A DNA stretch of 64,000 bases from Idiomarina aminovorans (lineage in GTDB: Bacteria > Pseudomonadota > Gammaproteobacteria > Enterobacterales > Alteromonadaceae), in assembly GCF_023155095.1 (NCBI RefSeq), contig NZ_JAKNDA010000003.1, forward strand, positions 248,001-312,000, given 5' to 3'. The notes under the pieces were generated by a model, which made no database searches, was not told where the DNA came from, and was given only the letters and a program-made list of their open reading frames with translations. The translations under genes and the position numbers were made by a program. Positions 34,574 through 43,012 of the stretch are shown here, piece by piece (position 1 is the stretch's first letter; each line of letters begins with the position of its first letter).

Positions 34574-36828
34574 TGAAAGACAAGATAGATTTAGCAACAT
34601 CAAAAAAGTGGCACATTCCGTTCTTACATCGCCCGGAAGTGATGCTGGTGCTTGGCTATATACTTGCCACCAGTGTATGGGGTTTAGGAACTTATGCTGT
34701 TATTTCCTATTTAACGCTGGAACCTAACGTCAAGCAGATTTTCGTTCAATTGAGACTCTGGGGACTTGTTGCTTTCTCCATTATTTTTCCGTTTGTCTTT
34801 ATCCGTAGTTGGGTCTTACGACTCAACAGATCGCGTCAATTACTGTACAGCTATCTTGAAAACAGTCCGACCGTTCATTATGAACTTTGTGCAAATGAAT
34901 CTGAAATTCGCATTGATTGGGTCAGCCCAAATTGCGAGCGCATTATAGGTTACACAACAGAAGAAATTAAAGCCCCCGGCTGGTGGCAGCAGAATATTCA
35001 CCCTAACGATTTACAACTGGCAAAAAAGACAATTTTAAGAGGCATTGAAGAAGCTCATTTTTTTTACGAATACCGTTTCCGTCACAAGCAGGGACATTAT
35101 GTATGGATACGCGATGAACTGCGCCGCACGAATAAACGTCCGCTCAGTTTTCAGGGGGTTTGGACGAACATCTCTGCAGATTATATTGAGAGCTCTAATG
35201 GGAATACCGGCGATATCTCGGAGCACGGTGTCTTGTGCGGCATTGCTTTGCTCGATAAACATCGTAGAATCATTAGTGTCGATACGTCGTTTACCGAAAT
35301 TTCAGGAATGAATGAATCCATAAGCCTTAATTCAAAGCTGGAAGAATTGCTGACAACAACCGACATCGACGATCTTGAGAGTCATTTCCCCTGCAACCAA
35401 AACATTTTAATTGTTGGCCGCAACGCTGACAATAGACGTTATTCGGCTAATTTGACAATTAAGGAAGCCATTCAAGGTTTTTCCGAGCGGGCTGTTTATA
35501 TCGCTACATTAAGCGATGTAACCCGAATGAAACAACAACAGCGGCAGTTACAAAGGTTAGCGTTTTTTGACGATTTAACCAGATTACCAAACGGTAACTC
35601 GCTAACTTTAGATTTGTCCAAATTGCTGGATGAACTGCCCAGTGATCGACTCGCTGCGGTATTAGTTATGAATATCAATCGTTTCCACCAGGTCAACGAT
35701 AAGTACGGTCATCACATTGGTGATAAAATCTTACAGCGTCTGACCCAGAGACTCAAAGAAGTCACGCCTTTTGGCACTAAGCTATACAACCTGGGTGGCG
35801 ATGAGTTTGCCATTGTTCTGAATCATGTTGTCGAATATATCGATATTCAGAATATTATTCTGCAAATTCAGAAGGCGTACGAGCGTCCCTTCGTTCTCGC
35901 CAGTAATGATCAACAGATTGAATTGACCGCGAGTATTGGCGCCAGCGTCTATCCGTTAGACGGCTACGATGCTGGTAAACTATTAGCTGAGGCCAACCTG
36001 GCAATGAACTCGGCCAAAGACCAGAACAACGAAAATCAGACCTATTTTAAACAGGAACTTGAGCGTCGCTCTTACCATGAAATTCAGCTGGAAGAAGACG
36101 TACACAGCGTTCTCCAGAATCACCAAATGCAACTGGTCTATCAGCCCGTACTGAATATGGATAAACAGGTTGTAGGGGTTGAGGCATTGCTGCGCTGGGA
36201 GCACCCCGAGCTCGGCACCTTGTACCCGGAGCAATTTTTATCCCAGTTTGACGCAAATGGCATGCTCGATACTCTGGGCATATGGGTCATAGAAAACGTG
36301 GTTGCCCAAATTGGTAGCTGGCAACAGCAAGGTATCACTCCGGGCAGGGTCGCCGTTAATTTGGCCACTGAGCAAATATCAAAACGCCTCTACCAGGCCA
36401 TGAGTCGGTTAAATATAGAAAACCCTCAGCTGTTGGCTAACATTGAATTCGATTTAAGTGAAAGTAGCCTGAGTGAACCACTGCCGGACACACTGGATAT
36501 TATTGAACAACTGCAACAGTTAGGTATTACTCTGGTCATCGATCGGTTTGGTAAGGGCATCGGCAGTATGCTGCACCTGAAAACCATGGCGGTTAGCAAA
36601 ATTAAAATTGAACGTGAATTTATCCGGGATCTGGATACCAACGAGCGCTCCCGAAACCTGGTCAAGGCGATTAGTCGCATGACCTCAGAGTTAGATTTGG
36701 AAGTGCAGGCGGTTGGCGTAGAAAATCAGGCTCAATTCGATAAACTCAAAGAGTTCGGTTGCCATTACTGGCAAGGGCAGCTTTACAAGCTACCACAAGC
36801 CGCTGATGAGGTGTTTATCAATGACTAA
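34573..36828 (+). CDS. PAS-GGDEF-EAL cyclic-di-GMP signalling protein
   Basis: A 751-residue inner-membrane signalling protein. Two membrane helices lie at about 20-80, a PAS domain at about 90-205 (RIDWVSPNCERIIGYTTEEI, HKQGHYVWIRDE), a second PAS-like region to about 320, GGDEF at about 325-485 with DDLTRLPN and an intact LGGDEFAIVL, and EAL at about 500-745 with VEALLRWEHPELG. Diguanylate cyclase activity is therefore plausible. In the EAL domain the DDFGTG loop reads DRFGKG, replacing one metal-binding aspartate, so phosphodiesterase activity is less certain. The start overlaps the upstream degenerate GGDEF-EAL gene by one base, and the end overlaps the convergent chaC-like gene by 11 bases. 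Confidence 0.88.
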   Translation: MKDKIDLATSKKWHIPFLHRPEVMLVLGYILATSVWGLGTYAVISYLTLEPNVKQIFVQLRLWGLVAFSIIFPFVFIRSWVLRLNRSRQLLYSYLENSPTVHYELCANESEIRIDWVSPNCERIIGYTTEEIKAPGWWQQNIHPNDLQLAKKTILRGIEEAHFFYEYRFRHKQGHYVWIRDELRRTNKRPLSFQGVWTNISADYIESSNGNTGDISEHGVLCGIALLDKHRRIISVDTSFTEISGMNESISLNSKLEELLTTTDIDDLESHFPCNQNILIVGRNADNRRYSANLTIKEAIQGFSERAVYIATLSDVTRMKQQQRQLQRLAFFDDLTRLPNGNSLTLDLSKLLDELPSDRLAAVLVMNINRFHQVNDKYGHHIGDKILQRLTQRLKEVTPFGTKLYNLGGDEFAIVLNHVVEYIDIQNIILQIQKAYERPFVLASNDQQIELTASIGASVYPLDGYDAGKLLAEANLAMNSAKDQNNENQTYFKQELERRSYHEIQLEEDVHSVLQNHQMQLVYQPVLNMDKQVVGVEALLRWEHPELGTLYPEQFLSQFDANGMLDTLGIWVIENVVAQIGSWQQQGITPGRVAVNLATEQISKRLYQAMSRLNIENPQLLANIEFDLSESSLSEPLPDTLDIIEQLQQLGITLVIDRFGKGIGSMLHLKTMAVSKIKIEREFIRDLDTNERSRNLVKAISRMTSELDLEVQAVGVENQAQFDKLKEFGCHYWQGQLYKLPQAADEVFIND

Positions 36829-37393
36829 GTGATTCGTCGCCTACTAACGCCTCATAAATCTGAGTAATATGGGGGTCATTCACGCCCATTTGCTGCAACG
36901 CTAGCTGAAGTTTCACCAAATATTCAGCGTTGGCTCCGCTGGGCCCCGAAGCCCTGGCAATGTGAGCCGCTATTTCAGGCTCCGGGGCATCTCCCAGAAA
37001 AGCTTCGTTATCTTCCGTTGCTATATAAACCAACCCTTCCTGCTGCGAACCGTCACTAAAGGTCATTGCCGTTGTAAAACGCAGGTAGCCATTTTTTTCC
37101 CGGTGATCTAAATGTTCAAACACCTTTGGTGAGACTTTATACGCCATCCCCGTACAGACTTCGCCCGGTGTTTCAATTAACGTCAATACCCTGCCGGGCG
37201 TCTCTGGCGTACCCCGGTGGTCGTGAGAGCCCTGCCAGAAACGCCGCGACCAGCCTTTTATAGAGGCCGGCGCTCGTTCCAGATAAGGAAAGTCGACTTT
37301 GTAAATAAGTGACCCGTAACCAAACAACCAAACCGCGTCCAGCCCACTTAAATCCTGCCGCTCTTTATTTATCGCCATGGTATTCTGTGACAT
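36818..37393 (-). CDS. chaC: Gamma-glutamylcyclotransferase (ChaC family)
   Basis: Cytoplasmic enzyme of the ChaC family that cleaves glutathione to 5-oxoproline and cysteinylglycine. The 191-residue protein contains the substrate-binding FGYGSLIYKVDFPY near residue 25, RRFWQGSHDHRGTPETPGRVLTL near 50, and the catalytic glutamate in LDHREKNGYLRF near 95, matching the family across its length. AGGCGAG sits five bases before the ATG. It is convergent with the GGDEF-EAL gene, overlapping it by 11 bases, and may be read together with the upstream membrane-protein gene, 31 bases away. Confidence 0.92.
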   Translation of the reverse strand: MSQNTMAINKERQDLSGLDAVWLFGYGSLIYKVDFPYLERAPASIKGWSRRFWQGSHDHRGTPETPGRVLTLIETPGEVCTGMAYKVSPKVFEHLDHREKNGYLRFTTAMTFSDGSQQEGLVYIATEDNEAFLGDAPEPEIAAHIARASGPSGANAEYLVKLQLALQQMGVNDPHITQIYEALVGDESLSH

Positions 37394-37424
37394 AAAGCTC
37401 GCCTGCTACTTTATTTGATTAAAA

Positions 37425-39344
37425 TCAACGGTCTTTTTCTGCTTCCGTTTCATCGCCTGATTCACGTTCTTCCTGTTGCCGCAAATAGCCCGCCGCTTCG
37501 TCATCTGAAACCTGCTGTTTAGCTTGTTGCAACTTTTCCTGACTGGTCGGAATGGCTCGTGTCTGTTCGTTCAGCTGGTGTATCTGCGAGGCATTACCTA
37601 AGTCTCGGTTGCTGGTAATAGAAGCAATAGACTCACGGTCTTTAAGAAAGTCGATAACGTCTTTGCGAATCGATGCCATATCACCATCCGATTTGTGCAT
37701 TTCCAGAATATGCCGCGGATGTTCCAGGTTTTTCATTCCCGTTGCCGCAAAAGTTGTCGACACAATATGCGACACAATAACCCAGGGAGTGATACTGCTG
37801 CGGACTAAGGTGTTTTCTGAACGGGTACTGTCATGAATAGCTGCACCGGTTGAAATTTTCGACTCAGTAAAAGTACCTTCGCACTTGAAGTAAATCAGCA
37901 TCGATTCAAACTGAATCTCCGCGTAAAACAGGTGCGCAATATTTGCCGCCAAACGTGCAAAAGCGCGCAGGACATAACCAATCAACAGAAAATGAATTGC
38001 CGTCATGGCAACACCAGCCAACATCATTACGTCGGAATAAGCCGTGTTTTCTGACAGCCGATAGTTGATGCTATCCAGCACTTGCACCACATCTACCGTG
38101 GCATAGGCTAAAAAGAAGCTAAAAAGCACACCTACAATGAATAAGCTATTACCCAGCAATAAACTGATAAAGCGGAACTTTTCAAATAAAGCACCCAGCC
38201 CCATCGGTTTTACTTGTGGCTGAATTTCCTGAATCATTTCCCCACTAAATGCGCCTTTACCGTCTACGTGCTCCTGTAAATTAGGGTCCAGCTCACGATA
38301 AACCCGGTTAGGTACTTCCCGGTAACGCCGGTTTGCCATGACCAGATTATCCAGATTAATGAAGATTTCTTTAGGGTGTACCGACTCCTGCCAGTTTTCA
38401 CGCAACTCGGACACCTCTGCAACCGGATTCGCATGGGCTAAACGTTTTTTCAGCAGCACGACGGTAACCACCGTGCAAACAATAGCGCCAACAAAAATGC
38501 TCAGTAAATACCATCCGGCGTGAAAATTAGGTAAAGCCGCAAACCGTTGCTCAATTGTCGCAGCGGTTAAGTCAGCAACATTCATCCACCAGCTGACCAT
38601 CAGACCCACAACAACCGGCAGCAATAATGCAAAAGCAATGGTTTTCGCTAAATCGCCACTGCCCATTGGCTCAATAGACTGCTCGGCACCACGGGATATA
38701 GCTTTGCCGGCGGCTTTCCAGACATGCATGATATATAGCGTTAACAACACGGTGTAGACGGGAAAAGCGAGCATTCCAGCATCACCGGCAAAACCAGCCA
38801 GCGACACAAATGCCGCAAACCCAAAAGCGACCATAGCCGTTAACGTTTGCACCCAGGCACCGAACAAGCCCTGTGCCATATTTCGAATGGGGTAAGGCAT
38901 AAACAGTAGTTTGGGAAATACGGTATGGGCAATGCGCGCCAACAACCCTTTTGGCTCTATAAAAGTGCTGTTTTTACGGCCCATCAGCATTTCTTCTAAA
39001 GCCTGATCGTTATAAGCAACGTACTGCGACTCTTCCTGCGCCGTACTGCGCTCCGACTTACTGAAGTTGCGTGCCAGTGACGTAGGGTGATTACGACCCA
39101 CAAAATAGCGCAACATGGCCATTATACCGCCACTTAATACTTTAATACCGCCAGCCAGTAATAACAGTCCGAAGACAGCTAAAACCCAACCGGTAATAGC
39201 ATCCGCTTTGACAGCACCCGCGCCGGCAATCAGTAAGTAAATACCAAACAGCGACTGCACCAAACCACGAATACTGGTTACTAAGCCTTCGGTTTTAAAC
39301 GGGTTCTTTAACCCCAGATCGATCGAACCGTAATCAAACGCCAC
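37425..39344 (-). CDS. Uncharacterised polytopic membrane protein
   Basis: I do not recognise this 639-residue protein. It has about nine or ten hydrophobic segments in three groups: near residues 25-80 (LVQSLFGIYLLIAGAG, ITGWVLAVFGLLLLAGGIKVL), 155-310 (with VSWWMNV, then WYLLSIFVGAIVCTVVTVVLL) and 385-465 (SLLLGNSLFIVGVLFSFF, MMLAGVAMTAIHFLLIGYVL). Soluble stretches lie between them, and there is a hydrophilic Glu/Gln-rich tail of about 130 residues. The start is taken as GTG at 39344, which has AGGGGAAG four bases ahead; the TTG six codons earlier has no ribosome site. Nothing in the sequence or neighbours assigns a function. Confidence 0.65.
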   Translation of the reverse strand: MAFDYGSIDLGLKNPFKTEGLVTSIRGLVQSLFGIYLLIAGAGAVKADAITGWVLAVFGLLLLAGGIKVLSGGIMAMLRYFVGRNHPTSLARNFSKSERSTAQEESQYVAYNDQALEEMLMGRKNSTFIEPKGLLARIAHTVFPKLLFMPYPIRNMAQGLFGAWVQTLTAMVAFGFAAFVSLAGFAGDAGMLAFPVYTVLLTLYIMHVWKAAGKAISRGAEQSIEPMGSGDLAKTIAFALLLPVVVGLMVSWWMNVADLTAATIEQRFAALPNFHAGWYLLSIFVGAIVCTVVTVVLLKKRLAHANPVAEVSELRENWQESVHPKEIFINLDNLVMANRRYREVPNRVYRELDPNLQEHVDGKGAFSGEMIQEIQPQVKPMGLGALFEKFRFISLLLGNSLFIVGVLFSFFLAYATVDVVQVLDSINYRLSENTAYSDVMMLAGVAMTAIHFLLIGYVLRAFARLAANIAHLFYAEIQFESMLIYFKCEGTFTESKISTGAAIHDSTRSENTLVRSSITPWVIVSHIVSTTFAATGMKNLEHPRHILEMHKSDGDMASIRKDVIDFLKDRESIASITSNRDLGNASQIHQLNEQTRAIPTSQEKLQQAKQQVSDDEAAGYLRQQEERESGDETEAEKDR

Positions 39345-39469
39345 CGAACTTCCCCTATTCAATACCCAATAAAAATAAAGGCTTTAGGTTAACGGTAAGT
39401 TAACCGGCGGGCAATAGAAAAAGTTAAAGACTCGTCGTAATCAAAACAATAAAATCATAATGTGGCTTT

Positions 39470-40222
39470 TTAAATAACTGACTTTATAATCACAAAGATG
39501 CCCATCAGAACCAGAAACACCGCAAAACCTTTTTGTAGCTTTTCTTTCGGTAAACTGCGACCTAATTTTGAACCAAAAATACTACCAAACACACCACCCG
39601 CTATCATAATAGCAATGATTAACCAGTCGAACTGCACATCGTTTGCAGACATCACCGCATAGTATTTAAAAAAGCCTGCAATTGATTTAATCACAATGAT
39701 TAGCAAGCTAGTACCAATTGCTATGGGCATAGACAAACCCGCTAACAAAACCAATGCAGGAACAATCAGAAACCCACCCCCGACACCGACAAAACCGGTG
39801 ATAATACCAACAACAAGGCCTTCCAGAGTTACCTTTAAATAATTGATAGTATTAACCTGAGAGGGGGGGTTTGGTTTGCTTCTCCACATTAAAGCTGCAG
39901 CAACAATCATTAACAAAGAGAAGGTTAAAAGCTGCCAGCGGCTATCAACCAGAGTTCCTGACCAAGCTCCGCCATACGTCCCTATCATGCCAGGAATACC
40001 AAAAACCCAAAAGTGCTGCCAACTTACGTTCTTACGGCGAATATAGGATATAGAACCAAATAAACTGATGCCGGCGACAATTAACAAAGAGGACGCGATA
40101 GACTCTCCGGCGGGCATTTCAACTAAGTACATTAGTACCGGAACGGTAAGAATCGAGCCCCCAGAGCCAAAAAGTCCTAAACTCAAACCAATTAAGATAG
40201 CCCCGAGTATTGCAAGCAGCAT
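39470..40222 (-). CDS. TauE/SafE-family sulfite exporter-like protein
   Basis: A 250-residue membrane protein with about eight hydrophobic segments in two repeats, typical of the TauE/SafE (DUF81) family. Repeat landmarks are GLSLGLFGSGGSILTVPVLMYL near the N terminus and GIITGFVGVGGGFLIVPALVLL in the middle; the glycine-rich SGG/GVGGG turns are diagnostic. I chose the ATG at 40222, six bases after GGAG, over a TTG two codons upstream. Members export sulfite, sulfoacetate or other organosulfur anions. Here it follows a peroxiredoxin and persulfide-dioxygenase-like gene in the same direction, which fits export of sulfite made by persulfide oxidation. The family also has unrelated substrates, so this is inferred. 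Confidence 0.88.
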   Translation of the reverse strand: MLLAILGAILIGLSLGLFGSGGSILTVPVLMYLVEMPAGESIASSLLIVAGISLFGSISYIRRKNVSWQHFWVFGIPGMIGTYGGAWSGTLVDSRWQLLTFSLLMIVAAALMWRSKPNPPSQVNTINYLKVTLEGLVVGIITGFVGVGGGFLIVPALVLLAGLSMPIAIGTSLLIIVIKSIAGFFKYYAVMSANDVQFDWLIIAIMIAGGVFGSIFGSKLGRSLPKEKLQKGFAVFLVLMGIFVIIKSVI

Positions 40223-40273
40223 TTTCAACTCCGTATATTCTTAAAAAGAATATAATTATAACCAAAATTAATT

Positions 40274-40303
40274 ACAAAAAAAGGCCGGGCTATTTGCCCG
40301 ACC
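40274..40303 (-). terminator. Intrinsic terminator after the peroxiredoxin gene
   Basis: GGCCGGGC (40283-40290) pairs with GCCCGACC (40296-40303) around a TATTT loop, with one C-A mismatch. On the minus strand the stem is followed by a run of seven or more T. It lies 35 bases beyond the peroxiredoxin stop and would separate it from the TauE-type gene. Confidence 0.75.
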
Positions 40304-40337
40304 TACTTTTCATTATTTCCGAAAAAAAATCGTACGG

Positions 40338-40970
40338 TTATTTATTTAAGTCAGTCAAACGTAAGTAAGGTCGCAGTGTTTCCCAACCTTGTGGGAATTT
40401 CACTTTCGCATCCTCGTCAGATACGCTTGGACGAATAATAACCGTTTGGCCTGGCTCCCAATCCGCCGGACAAGCAACTTCCTGCTCGTCTGTGGTTTGT
40501 AAGGCATCAATAACACGCAGAATTTCGGCAAAATTACGGCCTACTGCCATTGGGTAAGTCATGGTTAGACGAATCTTCATATCTGGGTCGATGATGTAAA
40601 CCGAACGGATTGCCGCATTATCATCTTCACCCGGGTGAATCATGTCGTATAACTCAGCGACTTTCTTGTCTTTATCCGCAACAATCGGAAACTCCAAAAC
40701 GGTATTTTGAGTTTCATTGACGTCTTTTATCCACCCTAAGTGCTCTTCAACCGTATCGGTTGAAAGGCCCAGTGGTTTCACATTACGCTTGGCAAACTCA
40801 GGCGCCAATTGAGCAGTGCGTCCCATTTCCGTCGTGCAAACAGGCGTGTAATCTGCTGGGTGACTGAAGAAAAACGTCCAGGAACCTTTGGCCCAATCGT
40901 GAAAATCGATGACTCCGGTTGTGGTTTCAATTTTGAAATTTGGTGCGATACTACCAATGCGTATACTCAT
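40338..40970 (-). CDS. 1-Cys peroxiredoxin (Prx6 type)
   Basis: Thiol peroxidase of 210 residues that reduces hydroperoxides, and in some relatives persulfides, in the cytoplasm. The peroxidatic cysteine is Cys45 in SHPADYTPVCTTEMG, with the catalytic threonine and a downstream arginine (IRSVYIIDPDMKIRLTMTYP) also present. The long C-terminal domain with VACPADWEPGQ and WETLRPYLR is typical of the Prx6 group, which usually lacks a resolving cysteine. AGAGGA precedes the ATG by seven bases. It lies 30 bases downstream of the persulfide-dioxygenase-like gene and is probably cotranscribed with it, suggesting protection during sulfide stress. Confidence 0.93.
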   Translation of the reverse strand: MSIRIGSIAPNFKIETTTGVIDFHDWAKGSWTFFFSHPADYTPVCTTEMGRTAQLAPEFAKRNVKPLGLSTDTVEEHLGWIKDVNETQNTVLEFPIVADKDKKVAELYDMIHPGEDDNAAIRSVYIIDPDMKIRLTMTYPMAVGRNFAEILRVIDALQTTDEQEVACPADWEPGQTVIIRPSVSDEDAKVKFPQGWETLRPYLRLTDLNK

Positions 40971-41000
40971 TATGTTTTCCTCTTTTAAAAATAGTGTTAA

Positions 41001-41897
41001 TTAAAATTTATTAGCTGGAATTTTGAAGTACTGTTCTCCATCATTCTCAGCGGGTGGTAACTGACCCGCTCGTAAGTTAACTTGCAGGGCATGTAACATT
41101 CTGTCCGGCAAAGCTAGTGTTTCATCACGCTCATCGCGCACTTTCCGGTATTGATTTTCTGCCACACCACCGGACAAGTGAACATTCGATTCTTTGTGCT
41201 GAGCAACCGTTGCTTCCCACTGAACTTCACGCCCATTTTTGCCATAATCATGGCCAACGAAAAGTCGGGTGTTATCCGGTAAACTCAAGATCCGCTGAAG
41301 CGAATCCCATAGCTCCTTAGAGGAACCTCCCGGAAAATCCGCACGAGAAGTGCCACTGTCGGGGTACATGAAGGTGTCGTGGACAAAGGCTGCATCCCCA
41401 AAAATATAGGTGATTGAACCCAGAGTGTGTCCCGGTGACAACCATACTTGAACGTCGAGTTCACCGACGTTAAACGTATCCCCCTCTTCAAAAAGGCGGT
41501 CAAAATCTTCTTCAGGTTTAAATAACCCCTGTACGTTATAGTAGCCAGCCCAAAGCTCTGCAATTTCACGAGTCTTTTCACCGATAGCATTTGGCGCGCC
41601 GGTTTTTTCTTTCAAGTAAGACGAAGCCATTAAATGGTCGGCGTGAGGATGGGTATCTAACACCCACTCAATTGTTAAGCCATTATCTTTAGCTAACTGC
41701 AAAATTTCTTCGGCACTCTCGTATGACGAGCTGGCACTGCGTGGGTCGAAATTTTGCACGACATCAATGAGTGCGGCTTTTTTTGTCGATGGATCGGCAA
41801 CCAAGTATTGCACGGAGCCCGTGTCCTTTTCATAAACCCCCCAGACATCGGGAGACTGTTTACCCGTCGATGGACTATTACGAATAATGCTTGTCAT
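41001..41897 (-). CDS. Persulfide-dioxygenase-like metallo-beta-lactamase-fold protein
   Basis: A 298-residue MBL-fold protein close to the ETHE1/Blh group, iron enzymes that oxidise glutathione persulfide to sulfite. Metal ligands are visible: THPHADH near residue 71, LSPGHTLG, FVHDTFMYPDSGTSRADFPGGS and VGHDYG. The start at 41897 has a near-perfect ribosome site (AAAGGAGGT, five bases ahead); an in-frame start ten codons earlier lies across that site and is unlikely. It is divergent from a second, clearly related hydrolase gene at 42128, and the two share a 230-base region with palindromic sequences. The reaction is inferred from the family and the adjacent sulfide:quinone oxidoreductase. 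Confidence 0.85.
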   Translation of the reverse strand: MTSIIRNSPSTGKQSPDVWGVYEKDTGSVQYLVADPSTKKAALIDVVQNFDPRSASSSYESAEEILQLAKDNGLTIEWVLDTHPHADHLMASSYLKEKTGAPNAIGEKTREIAELWAGYYNVQGLFKPEEDFDRLFEEGDTFNVGELDVQVWLSPGHTLGSITYIFGDAAFVHDTFMYPDSGTSRADFPGGSSKELWDSLQRILSLPDNTRLFVGHDYGKNGREVQWEATVAQHKESNVHLSGGVAENQYRKVRDERDETLALPDRMLHALQVNLRAGQLPPAENDGEQYFKIPANKF

Positions 41898-41978
41898 AAT
41901 CACCTCCTTTACTTTGGTTATAAGCATAGAACAAAAAAGAATTTAAGCAATAATAGAAATGCGATTTAAAGACGATTA

Positions 41979-42021
41979 GATTAATCGGAATTTTAGATTA
42001 ATTATATTGTTCTAATAGAAC
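41979..42021. promoter_or_regulatory. Palindromic operator candidates in the divergent sulfide promoter
   Basis: The region holds GATTAATC (41979-41986, itself palindromic), a second copy GATTAATT 17 bases on (41996-42003) and a perfect 13-base palindrome GTTCTAATAGAAC (42009-42021). It lies between the two divergent persulfide-dioxygenase-like genes. A sulfide-responsive ArsR-type repressor (BigR/SqrR) is a reasonable candidate, but no such gene lies in the window. Confidence 0.4.
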
Positions 42022-42127
42022 GGTAAGCTATAACATATCGTTATTTGATCGTGGTCATTATTAGGAGTACATTAAAACTATAGTTATATACTTATTACTT
42101 TTTGATATATTGAAGAGATTTAGAGAT

Positions 42128-42997
42128 ATGCCACAGCAACCTATGGTTAAACACTTTTTCGATGAACCAACCAACACTTATAGTTACGTTGTAAGAGACC
42201 CCAACTCAAAACATTGCGCTATTATCGATTCAGTGCTGGATTTTGATTACGCGGCGGGCAGCACTGACACTCGCTCTGCTGACGATATTTTAGAATACGT
42301 CAATAAAAATCAATTGACTGTTGACTGGATTTTAGAAACTCATGTTCATGCTGATCATTTATCGGCAGCGCCTTATTTACAGGAAAAGACTGGCGCAAAA
42401 CTGGGCATCGGCGAGTACATAAAAACCGTTCAGGATACCTTTGGCAAAGCCTTTAATGCGGGTACTGAGTTCGCTCGTGACGGCTGTCAGTTTGACCGCC
42501 TATTTGCCGATGGTGATAGTTTTACTATTGGAGAGCTTCAGGCTAGCGTATTGCACACTCCCGGTCACACACCGGCCTGCCTGACTTACGTTATCGGTAA
42601 CGCCGCTTTTGTTGGCGACACACTTTTTATGCCTGACTTTGGTACAGCCCGCTGCGACTTCCCCGGTGGTGATGCGACAACATTATATCGATCCATTCAA
42701 AAAGTGTTCGCACTACCGGATGAAACTCGGTTATTTATGTGCCATGACTACAAAGCACCGAACCGCGAGGATTACGCCTTTGAAACCACCGTTGGTAAAC
42801 AAAAAAATAACAATATTCACGTTGGCGGCGGCAAAACAGAAGAGCAGTTTGTGAAAATGCGTACCGAGCGTGACGCCACTCTGGCTATGCCACGCCTTAT
42901 TTTGCCCTCGGTACAGGTCAACATGCGGGCTGGTCAATTACCTCCTGCTGAAGATAACAATCAACGCTACTTAAAGATTCCTCTGAATCTTTTTTAA
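42128..42997 (+). CDS. Second persulfide-dioxygenase-like MBL-fold protein
   Basis: A 289-residue MBL-fold hydrolase paralogous to the divergent protein encoded at 41001-41897; the two share DTRSADDI-like, ADHLxAxxYLxEKTGA, RLFxxGDxFxxGEL and RxDFPGG patterns throughout. Ligands are THVHADH near residue 72, HTPGHTPAC, FVGDTLFMPDFGTARCDFPGGD and MCHDYK. It belongs to the same ETHE1/Blh group. I chose the ATG at 42128 because it starts at the conserved QPMVKHFFDEPTNTYSYVV segment; an upstream TTG at 42110 is possible. It lies 15 bases before the DUF442-SQR fusion gene, and both are likely one transcript, so it probably oxidises the persulfide that the SQR produces. Confidence 0.88.
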   Translation: MPQQPMVKHFFDEPTNTYSYVVRDPNSKHCAIIDSVLDFDYAAGSTDTRSADDILEYVNKNQLTVDWILETHVHADHLSAAPYLQEKTGAKLGIGEYIKTVQDTFGKAFNAGTEFARDGCQFDRLFADGDSFTIGELQASVLHTPGHTPACLTYVIGNAAFVGDTLFMPDFGTARCDFPGGDATTLYRSIQKVFALPDETRLFMCHDYKAPNREDYAFETTVGKQKNNNIHVGGGKTEEQFVKMRTERDATLAMPRLILPSVQVNMRAGQLPPAEDNNQRYLKIPLNLF

Positions 42998-43012
42998 AAA
43001 GGGAGAGCGCTT

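Noticed and set aside
42110-42127. TTG start six codons before the second persulfide-dioxygenase-like gene
   Set aside because: It gives no clear ribosome site and the conserved protein begins at the ATG at 42128. It is left as an alternative only.
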